From Flavobacterium sp. (GTDB lineage: Bacteria; Bacteroidota; Bacteroidia; Flavobacteriales; Flavobacteriaceae): 33,113 nucleotides of DNA. Positions 16,562 to 24,394 of this stretch are shown piece after piece. The stretch is taken from the NCBI GenBank assembly GCA_026390995.1, contig JAPLEX010000015.1:1-33113 (forward strand), written 5' to 3'. The position numbers and the translations under genes are program-made. The notes beneath the pieces are model-generated. The model was not told the DNA's origin. It did no database searches and worked only from the letters and a program-made list of their open reading frames with translations. Each line of letters starts with the position of its first letter. Positions within the stretch are counted from its first letter, which is position 1.

Positions 16562-17422
16562 ATGAAATTATATTCAATCGAAAGCGGAAACTTTAAACTC
16601 GACGGCGGCGCCATGTTTGGCGTGGTGCCCAAAACCATTTGGAACAAAACCAATCCAGCCGATGCCAACAACCTCATTGATATGGCCGCGCGTTGTTTGC
16701 TCATCGAAGACGGCAACAAACTCATCCTAATCGACACCGGCATGGGCCACAAACAATCCGAAAAATTCTTTGGCTATTATTCGCTTTGGGGCGATCATAG
16801 CCTGGAAAAATCATTGGCCAAACAAGGGTTTCATCCCAACGACATCACCGATGTATTCCAAACCCATTTGCATTTTGACCATTGTGGTGGCAGTGTGCAA
16901 TGGAACAAAGACCACAGCGGATACGAAACCACGTTCAAAAACGCACGTTATTGGAGCAACGCCAACCACTGGGAGTGGGCCACACAACCCAATCCGCGGG
17001 AAAAAGCCTCTTTTTTGAGCGAAAACATTTTGCCCTTGCAAGAAAGCGGGCAATTGCATTTTATTGCCAAGCCAGAAAGTAATTTTACCGCACAATCTGA
17101 ATTGGGATTTGGCGTTTATTTTGTGGACGGCCACACCGAAAAAATGATGATTCCCCAGATTCAATACCAAGACAAAACCATATGTTTTATGGCTGATTTG
17201 CTTCCCACCGCTGGCCATATTCCGTTGCCGTATGTAATGGGCTATGACACAAGACCACTACTCACGCTGCCCGAAAAAGAACATTTTTTACAACAAGCGG
17301 CCGAAAAAAACTACTATTTATTTTTAGAGCACGACGCGTACAACGAGATCATTACGGTGAAACAAACCGAAAAAGGCGTGCGTTTAAACGAAGTTTTTTC
17401 CTGTGCTGAGCTGCTAAAATAA
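16562..17422 (+). CDS. metallo-beta-lactamase-fold hydrolase
   Basis: MBL-fold metallohydrolase, 286 residues, no signal peptide, so probably cytosolic. The metal-binding motif THLHFDHCGG is intact (His102, His104, Asp106, His107); IDTGMGHK (57-64) precedes it, and later ligands are likely in VDGHTEKM, FMADLLPTAGH and LEHDAY. The overall pattern resembles the AHL-lactonase/quinolone-degradation-like branch of single-domain MBL proteins, but substrate cannot be told from sequence; quorum quenching should not be assumed. It is divergent from the suf operon and followed 61 nt later by the S8 protease gene. A weak promoter-like TTG-N17-TATTTTCA lies at 16515-16542. Confidence 0.88.
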   Translation: MKLYSIESGNFKLDGGAMFGVVPKTIWNKTNPADANNLIDMAARCLLIEDGNKLILIDTGMGHKQSEKFFGYYSLWGDHSLEKSLAKQGFHPNDITDVFQTHLHFDHCGGSVQWNKDHSGYETTFKNARYWSNANHWEWATQPNPREKASFLSENILPLQESGQLHFIAKPESNFTAQSELGFGVYFVDGHTEKMMIPQIQYQDKTICFMADLLPTAGHIPLPYVMGYDTRPLLTLPEKEHFLQQAAEKNYYLFLEHDAYNEIITVKQTEKGVRLNEVFSCAELLK

Positions 17423-17450
17423 AGTTAAGACTTCGTGATACCTCAACCCA

Positions 17451-17469
17451 GTCTTCTATTTTTGAAGAC
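17451..17469 (+). promoter_or_regulatory. hairpin around the -7 box of the S8 protease gene
   Basis: Perfect inverted repeat GTCTTC/GAAGAC (17451-17456 and 17464-17469) with the 7-nt loop TATTTTT. The -7 box TATTTTTG (17457-17464) fills the loop and the first base of the 3' arm. No T-run follows, so it is not a good terminator; it could be an operator-like site. ATG follows at 17484. Confidence 0.45.
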
Positions 17470-17483
17470 CAAATAAAAAAACT

Positions 17484-19106
17484 ATGAAAAAAATGCTCTC
17501 TTTTGGTTTTGTGATTGCCCTATGCTTTGTGCTTACGGCAAACGCACAATCGCCACAGTCCCCAGAAAAAAAAACCGACAACGCGTCTGCTTTTGTTGCC
17601 AAAAAAGGACAACTCACCGACAACCAACTGAAGCGTTGGAGTCACCTGGATTTGGGCAAAGACAGCATTCCCGGTATGAGTGTAGATCGTGTGTATGCCG
17701 AGCTCCTAAAAGGCAAAAAGGGCAAAAAAGTCATTGTAGGTGTCGTCGATTCCGGTGTAGATATTGATCACGAAGACCTGAAATCGGTGGTTTGGACCAA
17801 CAAAAAAGAAATCGCTGGGAATGGCATTGATGACGATAAAAACGGCTACGTGGACGACATACACGGTTGGAATTTCTTGGGCGATGCCGGAAAAGAAAAC
17901 CTCGAAATGACCCGCATCTTGAAAAAAGCCGATGACGGATCAGCCGAATACAAAGCCGCCAAAGAAGAATACGAAAAACTATTGGCCGAAAACAACCAAG
18001 GCAAACAACAGGTTGATTTCTTGTTTAATGCCAACAAAACCCTCGTAGAATTCCTTAAAAAAGACAGCTACACCCTCCAAGACTTAGAAGGAATCCAATC
18101 AACCGATAGCGGAATTATTCGTTGCAAACAAATCATGATGCGTGTAATCGGTCAAGCTGGTCCAAATTTTATGGAGGAATTAAACGGCTACAAAGACCAA
18201 GTATACGATATGCTCAACTACAACCTCAACAAAGATTTTGACGGTCGAAAAGTAGTAGGCGACAACCCCGAAGACATCAAAGACCGCAAATACGGAAACA
18301 ACATCGTGTATGGGCCTGACAAAAAAGAAGCCTTGCACGGTACGCACGTAGCCGGAATTATTGCCCAAACCCGAAACAACAATTTGGGTGGAGACGGAAT
18401 TGCCAACAATGTAGAAATCATGGCGGTGCGTTGTGTACCCAATGGCGACGAATACGACAAAGACATTGCGCTGGGCATTCGCTATGCGGTTGATAACGGT
18501 GCCAAAGTGATTAATGGCAGTTTTGGGAAAAACTATTCGCCGCACAAACAATGGGTGTATGATGCCATCAAATACGCCGAAAGCAAAGATGTTTTGTTTG
18601 TGCATGCGGCAGGGAATGATGCCAAAGACATTGATGTTGAGCCCAATTTTCCCAACGATTCAGACGATAAAAAAATAGAATTTGCCAGCAACGTGATTAC
18701 CGTTGGCGCCTTGAATTACCAGTATGGTGAAAAGGTAATTGCCGATTTCTCCAACTACGGAAAGTTAAATGTAGACGTGTATTCGCCTGGCGTTCAAATC
18801 TATGCTACGACACCAAACAACGAGTACAAATACGAACAAGGCACCTCGATGGCGGCACCCAATGTAGCCGGTGTAGCGGCATTGATTCGTTCGTATTTCC
18901 CGAATTTGAGTGCCAAAGAAGTAAAAACCATCCTCATGAATTCGGGCACTTCCATTCCGGAAAACGTAGTGGTAAGGGGCAACCCAGACGACAAACGCCC
19001 CTTTGACAGTTTGTCTAAATCGGGCAAAATCGTGAATGCGTACAGCGCTTTTAAATTGGCAGAAAAGATGTCAGCCAATAAGGGCGCAAAAAAAACAAAA
19101 GGCTAA
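17484..19106 (+). CDS. secreted subtilisin-like serine protease (S8)
   Basis: Exported S8 peptidase, 540 residues. Signal peptide 1-21 (ends TANAQ). Catalytic triad: Asp89 in VVDSGVD, His285 in HGTHVAG, Ser455 in GTSMAAP; oxyanion Asn378 in HAAGND. The Asp-His interval is about 195 residues, compared with about 30 in subtilisin; the insert includes a Ca-binding-like GNGIDDDKNGYVDD (112-125) and a charged, probably helical segment (about 140-270). No T9SS C-terminal sorting domain is seen: the protein ends in a short lysine-rich tail, so it is likely periplasmic or released by the Sec route alone. It is followed by an intrinsic terminator that overlaps the promoter of the next gene. Confidence 0.94.
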   Translation: MKKMLSFGFVIALCFVLTANAQSPQSPEKKTDNASAFVAKKGQLTDNQLKRWSHLDLGKDSIPGMSVDRVYAELLKGKKGKKVIVGVVDSGVDIDHEDLKSVVWTNKKEIAGNGIDDDKNGYVDDIHGWNFLGDAGKENLEMTRILKKADDGSAEYKAAKEEYEKLLAENNQGKQQVDFLFNANKTLVEFLKKDSYTLQDLEGIQSTDSGIIRCKQIMMRVIGQAGPNFMEELNGYKDQVYDMLNYNLNKDFDGRKVVGDNPEDIKDRKYGNNIVYGPDKKEALHGTHVAGIIAQTRNNNLGGDGIANNVEIMAVRCVPNGDEYDKDIALGIRYAVDNGAKVINGSFGKNYSPHKQWVYDAIKYAESKDVLFVHAAGNDAKDIDVEPNFPNDSDDKKIEFASNVITVGALNYQYGEKVIADFSNYGKLNVDVYSPGVQIYATTPNNEYKYEQGTSMAAPNVAGVAALIRSYFPNLSAKEVKTILMNSGTSIPENVVVRGNPDDKRPFDSLSKSGKIVNAYSAFKLAEKMSANKGAKKTKG

Positions 19107-19127
19107 TCGCTAACGAATTCGTTTCAT

Positions 19128-19164
19128 AAGCTTGCTAAAAACCTTAATTTTGGCAAGCTTTTTT
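19128..19164 (+). terminator. intrinsic terminator of the S8 gene overlapping the promoter of the M1 gene
   Basis: AAGCTTGCTAAAA (19128-19140) pairs with TTTTGGCAAGCTT (19148-19160) as a 13-bp stem with one G-T wobble and a 7-nt loop, followed by a T-run to 19164: a strong rho-independent terminator 22 nt after the S8 stop. The -7 box TAATTTTG (19145-19152) of the next gene spans the end of the loop and the start of the 3' arm. Confidence 0.8.
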
Positions 19165-19175
19165 AATTTATTTCC

Positions 19176-21062
19176 ATGAAAAAATTCTTGATTCTTGTTG
19201 GTTTTGGTTGTGCATCTTTTGGTGGATGGGCCCAATCGGCTAGCTATTGGCAACAAAAAGTAGCCTACAAAATGGACGTAGTGGTTGATGCGCCCAATTA
19301 CCAATATCGAGGTACTCAAAAACTCACTTATACCAATAATTCGCCCGATACCCTCAGAAAAGTATATTATCATTTGTATCCCAATGCGTTTCAACCGGGC
19401 AGCGAAATGGACGCGCGCATACAGTCGATTGCAGATCCAGACGGACGTATGGTGCGCAAAGTAAAAATTGGCGACAAAGAGATTAAGGAAAGCCGCATCA
19501 AAAATTTACAGCCCAATGAGATTGGGTATTTAAAGATCTCGAACACCCAACAAGATGGACAAGTAGTGGAAGCCAAAACCATTGGAACCATTTTGGAAGT
19601 TACCTTGGCAAAGCCCATTTTGCCCAATCAATCTTCGCTATTGAGCTTAACCTTTGATGGGCAAGTTCCGGTTCAGATTCGTCGATCGGGCCGAAACAAC
19701 AAAGAAGGCGTAGAATTTTCGATGGCGCAATGGTACCCCAAAATGGCCGAATTTGATTTTGAAGGCTGGCACGCTGATCCCTACATTGCCCGTGAATTTC
19801 ATGGGGTTTGGGGCGATTTTGACGTAACCATTACTATTGATAAAGACTATGTATTGGGTGCGACTGGCTATTTGCAAAACAAAAATGAAATTGGTCACGG
19901 CTACCAAGATGCCGGAGTTGTGGTGCCGAATCCTAAAAAAACAAAAACACTCAGCTGGCATTTCATTGCGCCCAACGTCCATGATTTTACTTGGGCCGCC
20001 GATAAAAAATATGTGCACGACACCCTACAGGTTCCTGGAGGTACCACCTTACATTTCTTGTATAAAAACAATCCAAAAATCTTAGAAAACTGGAAGAAAG
20101 CACAGCCCGTTACAAAACGTTTAATGGAGTTTTACAACCAAACCATTGGCGCCTATCCGTATGACCAATACTCGGTGATTCAAGGCGGAGATGGCGGCAT
20201 GGAATACGCCATGTGTACGCTCATTTTGGGCGAAGGCACCTACGACGGTTTGGTGGGTGTGATTGCGCATGAAATGGCGCATTCGTGGTTTCAGCACGTT
20301 TTGGCCAGCAACGAAAGCAAACACCCTTGGATGGACGAAGGATTTGCCTCGTATTTGGAAGACCTTGGCTTGAATGAATTGGCTGAAAAGAAATTAGCAA
20401 ACCCACATGAAGGCGCCTATGATGGTTATTATTATTTGGCCAATTCGGGTAAAGACCAACCCTTGTCTACGCACGGAGATCGCTACGATTTGAACAAAAT
20501 ATACAGCATCAGTTCCTACAGCAAAGGCGATGTGTTTTTGGCGCAATTGGGCTACCTTATTGGTCCAGAAAACCTGCGCAAAACCATGAAGCGTTTTTAT
20601 ACCGAATTCAAATTCAAACACCCCACGCCAAATGACATCAAACGCACCGCCGAGCGCGTTTCGGGGGCACATTTGGATTGGTACCTCACCGATTGGACGC
20701 AAACGACCAACACCATTGACTACGGCATTAAAGAAGTATACGCAAGCGCGCAAAATACTAAAGTTACTTTGGAGCGAATAGGACGCACGCCGATGCCCAT
20801 GGATATTAGCGTGACTTATGCAGATGGAACCCAGGAAAATTTCTACATTCCACTGCGCATGATGAATTTTGTAAAAGACAACCCAACCCCAGAAATTAAC
20901 AGAACCGTTTTGCCCGATTGGGCCTGGGCATATCCTACCTATTCGTTTGAAATCCCGGCCGGCAAAACCGTTTCAAAAATTGTGCTTGATCCTAGCGGAT
21001 TAATGGCCGATGTGAAAAAAGAAAACAACAGCTATCCGCAAGAACCGGCTGCCAAAAAATAA
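19176..21062 (+). CDS. M1-family metallopeptidase
   Basis: Exported gluzincin zinc peptidase, 628 residues; signal peptide 1-20 (ends GGWAQ). The zinc site HEMAH (His365, Glu366, His369) with the third ligand Glu388 in WMDEGFASYLE is intact, and GGMEYAM (340-346) takes the place of the GxMEN substrate-binding motif of classical aminopeptidase N. The N-terminal beta domain (KMDVVVDAPNYQYRGTQKLTYTN) is typical of M1 proteins. The weak GAMEN match makes the exact specificity open. Its stop is only 4 nt before the GTG of rnpA, so the two are probably translated from one mRNA, an unusual partner for rnpA, which often follows rpmH. Confidence 0.93.
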   Translation: MKKFLILVGFGCASFGGWAQSASYWQQKVAYKMDVVVDAPNYQYRGTQKLTYTNNSPDTLRKVYYHLYPNAFQPGSEMDARIQSIADPDGRMVRKVKIGDKEIKESRIKNLQPNEIGYLKISNTQQDGQVVEAKTIGTILEVTLAKPILPNQSSLLSLTFDGQVPVQIRRSGRNNKEGVEFSMAQWYPKMAEFDFEGWHADPYIAREFHGVWGDFDVTITIDKDYVLGATGYLQNKNEIGHGYQDAGVVVPNPKKTKTLSWHFIAPNVHDFTWAADKKYVHDTLQVPGGTTLHFLYKNNPKILENWKKAQPVTKRLMEFYNQTIGAYPYDQYSVIQGGDGGMEYAMCTLILGEGTYDGLVGVIAHEMAHSWFQHVLASNESKHPWMDEGFASYLEDLGLNELAEKKLANPHEGAYDGYYYLANSGKDQPLSTHGDRYDLNKIYSISSYSKGDVFLAQLGYLIGPENLRKTMKRFYTEFKFKHPTPNDIKRTAERVSGAHLDWYLTDWTQTTNTIDYGIKEVYASAQNTKVTLERIGRTPMPMDISVTYADGTQENFYIPLRMMNFVKDNPTPEINRTVLPDWAWAYPTYSFEIPAGKTVSKIVLDPSGLMADVKKENNSYPQEPAAKK

Positions 21063-21066
21063 CCCT

Positions 21067-21453
21067 GTGAATTTTACTTACCCCAAATCGGAACGGCTGA
21101 AAAGCAAAAACACGATAGACCTGCTGTTTACAGAAGGCAAATCGGTGAGCAAATACCCCTTGCGTTTGGTGTATGTGCCAGTAAATTTGCCCGACGAAGA
21201 GTCCATAAAAATGGGGGTTTCAGTTTCTAAAAAATATTTTAAAAAAGCAGTCGATCGCAATTATTTTAAGCGGGTATTGCGCGAAACCTATCGACTAAAC
21301 AAGCAACTTCTATATCCCACAGGGGAACAACGCTATGCATTTATGTTGTTTTACCAAACCAGCGAACGGCTGCCCTATGCAGAAATAGAAGAGAAAACCA
21401 AACAACTGTTCCAAAAATTTGTGGCGCAAATTGCAAGTATAAGCCCACAATAA
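21067..21453 (+). CDS. rnpA: ribonuclease P protein component
   Basis: Small basic protein (128 residues) that binds the RNase P RNA and aids tRNA 5'-end maturation. Start is GTG at 21067, giving MNFTYPKSERLKSK, the usual flavobacterial N-terminus with the FTEGKSV segment following. The RNR-type motif reads AVDRNYFKRVLRE (72-84), where many homologues have DRNRIKR. There is no rpmH nearby; rnpA lies between an M1 peptidase and an S41 protease gene. The -7 box of the S41 gene overlaps the rnpA stop codon. Confidence 0.95.
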   Translation: MNFTYPKSERLKSKNTIDLLFTEGKSVSKYPLRLVYVPVNLPDEESIKMGVSVSKKYFKKAVDRNYFKRVLRETYRLNKQLLYPTGEQRYAFMLFYQTSERLPYAEIEEKTKQLFQKFVAQIASISPQ

Positions 21454-21458
21454 ATTTG
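21431..21458 (+). promoter_or_regulatory. candidate internal promoter for the S41 protease gene
   Basis: TTG at 21431-21433, 17-nt spacer and TAAATTTG at 21451-21458, a perfect TAnnTTTG whose first three bases are the rnpA stop codon. The ATG of the S41 gene is 40 nt downstream. Confidence 0.5.
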
Positions 21459-21497
21459 TATTTTCGCCCTCACAAAAAGCAATTAACCCAATTCCCT

Positions 21498-23135
21498 ATG
21501 TTAAAACGATTCCACAAAAGATACCTCCTCGCGCTCTTGGCTAGTGGATTTTTGTTTGTTGGGGTGAGTTTTCGGGAAGATTTTTTTGAAGTCGCCAAAC
21601 AGATTGAGATTTTTACCAACCTGTTCAAGGCGGTGAATGCCAATTATGTGGACGAAACCAATCCGGGTGAATTAATGGACAAAGCGATCAAAAGCATGTT
21701 GGCATCCTTAGACCCCTATACCAATTATTTTACCGAGCAGGATGTTGTAAAATTTAAAATCAACAACACCGGAGAATACACCGGAATTGGCGCCTTAATT
21801 ACCCGAAAAGAAGGAAAACTGATTGTAAAAGAACCCTATAAAAATTTCCCAGCCGACAAAGCCGGTTTAAAAGCTGGAGACGAAATTATTCAAATTGGCG
21901 ACGTGATGCTGAGCGACTTTAAAGAAGATGTTTCTCTCTTGTTTAAAGGTGCCAAAAACACCAAAATTGTTTTAAAATATATTAGGCAAGGGAAAACACA
22001 AACGGCTACACTAGTGCTGGACGAAGTAGAAATTAAAGCAGTTCCGTTTTTTGGAAAAATAGACGACAAAACCGGCTACATTGCCCTCACGCAATTCAAC
22101 AAAAAGGCCTCTTTTGAAACCAAGGAAGCGCTGGAGCAGCTGAAGAAAGAGGGAATTGAACGCTTGGTTTTGGACTTGCGTGGAAATCCGGGAGGATTAT
22201 TAAACGAAGCGGTTTCCATTTGCAACTTATTTGTGCCAAAAGACGAAATAATCGTGACCACCAAATCCCGTATTGAAAAACACAATAATGTGTACAAAAC
22301 TACTCGCGACCCCATAGATGCTACCATTCCTTTGGTGGTGATTGTAGACGGAAAAAGTGCTTCGGCCTCAGAGATTGTTTCGGGTGCCTTGCAAGATTTA
22401 GATCGAGCTGTGGTAGTGGGAAGCAGAAGTTACGGAAAAGGATTGGTTCAGCGTCCCATTGATTTAACCTACGGCACCCAAATAAAAATTACGATTTCAC
22501 GTTATTATACCCCTTCTGGCCGCTGCATTCAAGCTTTGGATTATTCGCACAAAGACAAAGACGGAAAAGCTACGCGTACTGCAGCTGAAAACTACAACCA
22601 ATTTAAAACCAAAAACGGCAGGCCTGTCTATGATGGTGGTGGGATATTGCCCGATGTGGTGCTCGAAGAAACCAAAACGAGTCCTGTTGCCGAGGCACTC
22701 CAAAAAAACGATGGAATTTTTAATTTTGTAACCGAATACTATTATAAAAATCCGGCTTTGGGGAATGAAATTCCCGTGATTACCGACGCTGATTTTGCCC
22801 AATTTAAAGCGTTTCTAAAACGCACAATGTTTCAATTTGAAACCGAAACCGAACTAGCGCTAAACAATTTATTGGCTACCGCCAAAAAAGAAAAGCTTGA
22901 AGGAGCGATTTCAACCGAATACCAGCAACTGGCAACGGCGCTTCAAAAAAGTGAAGAAAACCAATTGAATGCAAACCAAAAAGAAATAAAAAATTTACTT
23001 TTGGACGAAATCATCAAGCGCTACCAATACAAAGAAGGCCTGTACCAGTATTACTTGAAAAACAATTTAGAGATCAAAAAATCGGCAACAATTTTACAAG
23101 ATCAGGCGGCCTATTCTAAACTTTTACAACACTAA
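21498..23135 (+). CDS. S41 C-terminal processing protease with PDZ domain
   Basis: Carboxy-terminal processing protease (Prc/CtpA family), 545 residues from ATG 21498. An upstream TTG at 21456 is in frame but overlaps the promoter and is rejected. N-terminal signal or anchor (YLLALLASGFLFVGVSF), helical region, PDZ domain (about 85-170, with YTGIGALI and AGLKAGDEIIQIGD), then the catalytic core: LDLRGNPGGLL (225-235), Ser289 in KSASASE and Lys314 in SYGKGLVQ, 25 residues apart as in Prc. A C-terminal helical extension of about 150 residues follows. Probably periplasmic, acting in envelope protein turnover. The ompA-like gene starts at the base right after its stop. Confidence 0.95.
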   Translation: MLKRFHKRYLLALLASGFLFVGVSFREDFFEVAKQIEIFTNLFKAVNANYVDETNPGELMDKAIKSMLASLDPYTNYFTEQDVVKFKINNTGEYTGIGALITRKEGKLIVKEPYKNFPADKAGLKAGDEIIQIGDVMLSDFKEDVSLLFKGAKNTKIVLKYIRQGKTQTATLVLDEVEIKAVPFFGKIDDKTGYIALTQFNKKASFETKEALEQLKKEGIERLVLDLRGNPGGLLNEAVSICNLFVPKDEIIVTTKSRIEKHNNVYKTTRDPIDATIPLVVIVDGKSASASEIVSGALQDLDRAVVVGSRSYGKGLVQRPIDLTYGTQIKITISRYYTPSGRCIQALDYSHKDKDGKATRTAAENYNQFKTKNGRPVYDGGGILPDVVLEETKTSPVAEALQKNDGIFNFVTEYYYKNPALGNEIPVITDADFAQFKAFLKRTMFQFETETELALNNLLATAKKEKLEGAISTEYQQLATALQKSEENQLNANQKEIKNLLLDEIIKRYQYKEGLYQYYLKNNLEIKKSATILQDQAAYSKLLQH

Positions 23136-23951
23136 ATGAAAGCTTTTTTCCTTTATTTATCGTTCTTGGTATTCGGCCTATGCAACGCACAAGAAGAAAT
23201 CGTGCAGTCGGTGTATTTTGATACCAATAAATTTCAAATTGACGAAATACAAAGCCAAGAGGTCGTTAATTTTATTAAAAACAATGATTCTACCCGCATT
23301 GAATCGATTCAGATTTTTGGGTATACCGATGATTTGGGCAAGGAAGAATACAATTTTAAATTGTCAACCAGTCGAGCCAACACCATCAAGGAAACCTTAG
23401 TCGCAAACGGAATTACCACTAAAATTATCGTGACAATTGAAGGCAAAGGACGCATTTTGATCGAAGACGATGTGTTGGATAATTTACCTGAAAAACGCTC
23501 TAAAAATAGGCGTGTAGATGTGGTATTAAACCTAAAACCACTGCCTAAAATTATGTTGCCGGGTTTTTATACTAGTGTTCAGAAAAACCACGTACTAGGC
23601 GATCACATTTACTTAGAAAATTTATTGTTTGAAACTGGCAGTAGCGTGCTCACTTTGGCAGCCAAAACAGAATTAGACAAGCTTTCTAAGGTCTTGCTGC
23701 GCTACAAAAATTTACAATTTGAAATTCAAGGGCACGTGTGTTGTACACCCACCTTTCAAAAAGAAGCCATTGATCGACTCACTAGAAAACGAAACCTCTC
23801 GACCAATAGAGCCGAAGCCGTTTATAAATATTTAGTGTTCAAAAAAATTCCGAAAACCCGGATGACCTTCAAAGGATATGGCAATACGGTACCGCTCAAA
23901 AAAGGAGCCGAATATGACCGCCGAGTAGAGTTGGTAATCACAAAAAACTAA
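23136..23951 (+). CDS. exported protein with two OmpA-type domains
   Basis: A 271-residue secreted protein (signal peptide 1-18, ends GLCNAQ) that seems to consist of two tandem OmpA/MotB-like peptidoglycan-binding modules and no beta-barrel. Domain 1 (about 22-130): VYFDTNKFQID, IFGYTDDLGKEEYNFKLSTSRA and EGKGR, ending KRSKNRRVDVVL. Domain 2 (about 155-271): LLFETGSSVLTLAAKTELD, then GHVCCTPT in place of the usual GHTDxxG, LSTNRAEAVYKYL, FKGYGNTVPL and YDRRVELVI. The loss of the Asp in the second GHxD-type motif suggests that domain 2 may not bind diaminopimelate in the usual way. ATG follows the S41 stop directly. Its TAA overlaps the convergent acetyltransferase stop. Confidence 0.85.
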   Translation: MKAFFLYLSFLVFGLCNAQEEIVQSVYFDTNKFQIDEIQSQEVVNFIKNNDSTRIESIQIFGYTDDLGKEEYNFKLSTSRANTIKETLVANGITTKIIVTIEGKGRILIEDDVLDNLPEKRSKNRRVDVVLNLKPLPKIMLPGFYTSVQKNHVLGDHIYLENLLFETGSSVLTLAAKTELDKLSKVLLRYKNLQFEIQGHVCCTPTFQKEAIDRLTRKRNLSTNRAEAVYKYLVFKKIPKTRMTFKGYGNTVPLKKGAEYDRRVELVITKN

Positions 23952-24394
23952 GTGTTTCGACGCATTTGAATATGCGGAATATCATCCTCTAAGTACGTTT
24001 CTCCACAAACCAAAAATCCGTGTGATTCATAAAAAGCTTGTAAATACAATTGAGCCGATATGGTAATCGCTCTAGTTTGAAATTGCAGACCAACTTCCTG
24101 AATGGAGATTTTCATCAACTCATGGCCAAAGGCTTTGTTTCTGTATTTTGGCGAAACCACAACACGACCAATGGACGCTTGGTCAAAATAATCCCCGGCT
24201 TGAAATAAACGCGCGTACGCCACCAAATCGGTGTTTAAATAGCCCAAAACGTGAATTGCTTTCTGGTCTTTGTTGTCAATGTCTTGATACACGCAGTTTT
24301 GCTCCACGACAAAGACTTCGCTTCGCAATTGCAGGCATTCATATAGTTCTTGCAGAGAAAGCGCCTCAAATCGCTTTATTTTCCATGTAATCAT
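23948..24394 (-). CDS. GNAT acetyltransferase, ElaA-like
   Basis: GCN5-related N-acetyltransferase, 148 residues. The N-terminus (WKIKRFEALSLQELYECLQLRSEVFVVEQNC) is that of the ElaA subfamily; the acetyl-CoA-binding segment is IGRVVVSPKYRNKAFGHELM, a variant of R/QxxGxG/A, followed by AQLYLQAFYESHGF. Substrate is unknown. Start ATG and the stop of the upstream DUF4837 gene overlap by 4 nt (24391-24394), so translation is probably coupled. The 3' end overlaps the stop of the convergent ompA-like gene by 4 nt. Last gene of the pgk - lytic transglycosylase - DUF4837 - elaA-like run. Confidence 0.9.
   Translation of the reverse strand: MITWKIKRFEALSLQELYECLQLRSEVFVVEQNCVYQDIDNKDQKAIHVLGYLNTDLVAYARLFQAGDYFDQASIGRVVVSPKYRNKAFGHELMKISIQEVGLQFQTRAITISAQLYLQAFYESHGFLVCGETYLEDDIPHIQMRRNT

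Noticed and set aside
16562..17422. Quorum-quenching lactonase
   Set aside because: The HxHxDH motif is common to all MBL-fold hydrolases; substrate cannot be inferred.
21456..21497. Upstream TTG start of the S41 protease
   Set aside because: It lies in the -7 box TAAATTTG; ATG 21498 gives a clean signal sequence.
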